13,087 nt of DNA from Saprospiraceae bacterium (lineage in GTDB: Bacteria; Bacteroidota; Bacteroidia; Chitinophagales; Saprospiraceae): contig JABWAJ010000100.1 in assembly GCA_013361075.1 (NCBI GenBank), positions 1 through 13,087 of the forward strand. The letters run 5' to 3'. The position numbers and the translations under genes were made by a program. Shown here in pieces: positions 13,049 to 13,087 of this stretch (the stretch's first letter is position 1; every line of letters starts with the position of its first letter). The notes below the pieces were generated by a model. The model saw only the letters and a list, made by a program, of their open reading frames with translations, was not told where the DNA came from and did no database searches.

Positions 13049-13087
13049 AAAAAGTAGAAAAGCGGAAGAAATCGTAGTGATCTTGAT
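13029..13087 (+). CDS. Possible start of a further gene, overlapping the microprotein (runs off the edge)
   Basis: A TTG at 13029 opens a frame with no stop to the window end, reading MSLEENRKSRKAEEIVVIL. It is preceded by AGGAGGT (13018-13024), a perfect Shine-Dalgarno sequence with 5-base spacing, unusual in this window. The same bases encode Gly-Gly of the overlapping microprotein, so the match may be chance. Only 19 codons are visible. Confidence 0.2.
   Translation, partial: MSLEENRKSRKAEEIVVIL

Overview
The window looks like chromosomal DNA from a member of the Bacteroidota, probably a Saprospiria-type lineage (the class assignment is inference). Coding starts lack Shine-Dalgarno sequences. 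Several upstream regions carry matches to the Bacteroidota -7 box TAnnTTTG. There is an OmpA-family protein with the PD40 propeller / carboxypeptidase-regulatory / OmpA_C architecture known from the type IX secretion protein PorE. The gene mix (NhaD antiporter, SH3b lipoprotein, secreted GDPD, BASS transporter) fits. Most genes are about 50-60% GC; the last ~650 bases are clearly more AT-rich.

Layout. (1) 1-279, minus: 5' end of an nhaD Na+/H+ antiporter gene running off the left edge. (2) 280-506: divergent intergenic region with three exact copies of TAACTTGC. (3) 507-6337, plus: a run of four exported envelope proteins: PorE-like OmpA-family protein, SH3b lipoprotein, glycerophosphodiester phosphodiesterase lipoprotein, and LysM-like/Amidase_3 N-acetylmuramoyl-L-alanine amidase. 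A 194-bp spacer after the first gene holds two nested inverted repeats. (4) 6385-8807, minus: a two-gene operon dus -> cca (tRNA dihydrouridine synthase and CCA-adding enzyme), converging on the amidase gene. (5) 8946-11371, minus: a two-gene operon glsA -> class III adenylate cyclase with an 11-bp gap. (6) 11536-12426, plus: a bile acid:sodium symporter-family (BASS) transporter, divergent from glsA. (7) 12419-13087: a GAAGATGATTT-type tandem repeat, then an AT-rich stretch with an unrecognised 125-residue protein made of two copies of a ~47-residue module, a 29-residue single-helix membrane microprotein 2 bp after it, and a possible overlapping reading frame leaving the window.

How the genes fit together. 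Three of the four proteins in the 507-6337 run carry domains expected to bind or cut peptidoglycan (OmpA_C, SH3b, LysM/amidase), so this is plausibly an envelope-maintenance cluster. The dus-cca pair is tRNA maturation. The glsA-cyclase pair links a glutamine-hydrolysing enzyme to a membrane cyclase that keeps every residue expected for making cAMP. The most unexplained part is the AT-rich right end, followed by the nested inverted repeats at 3112-3284.
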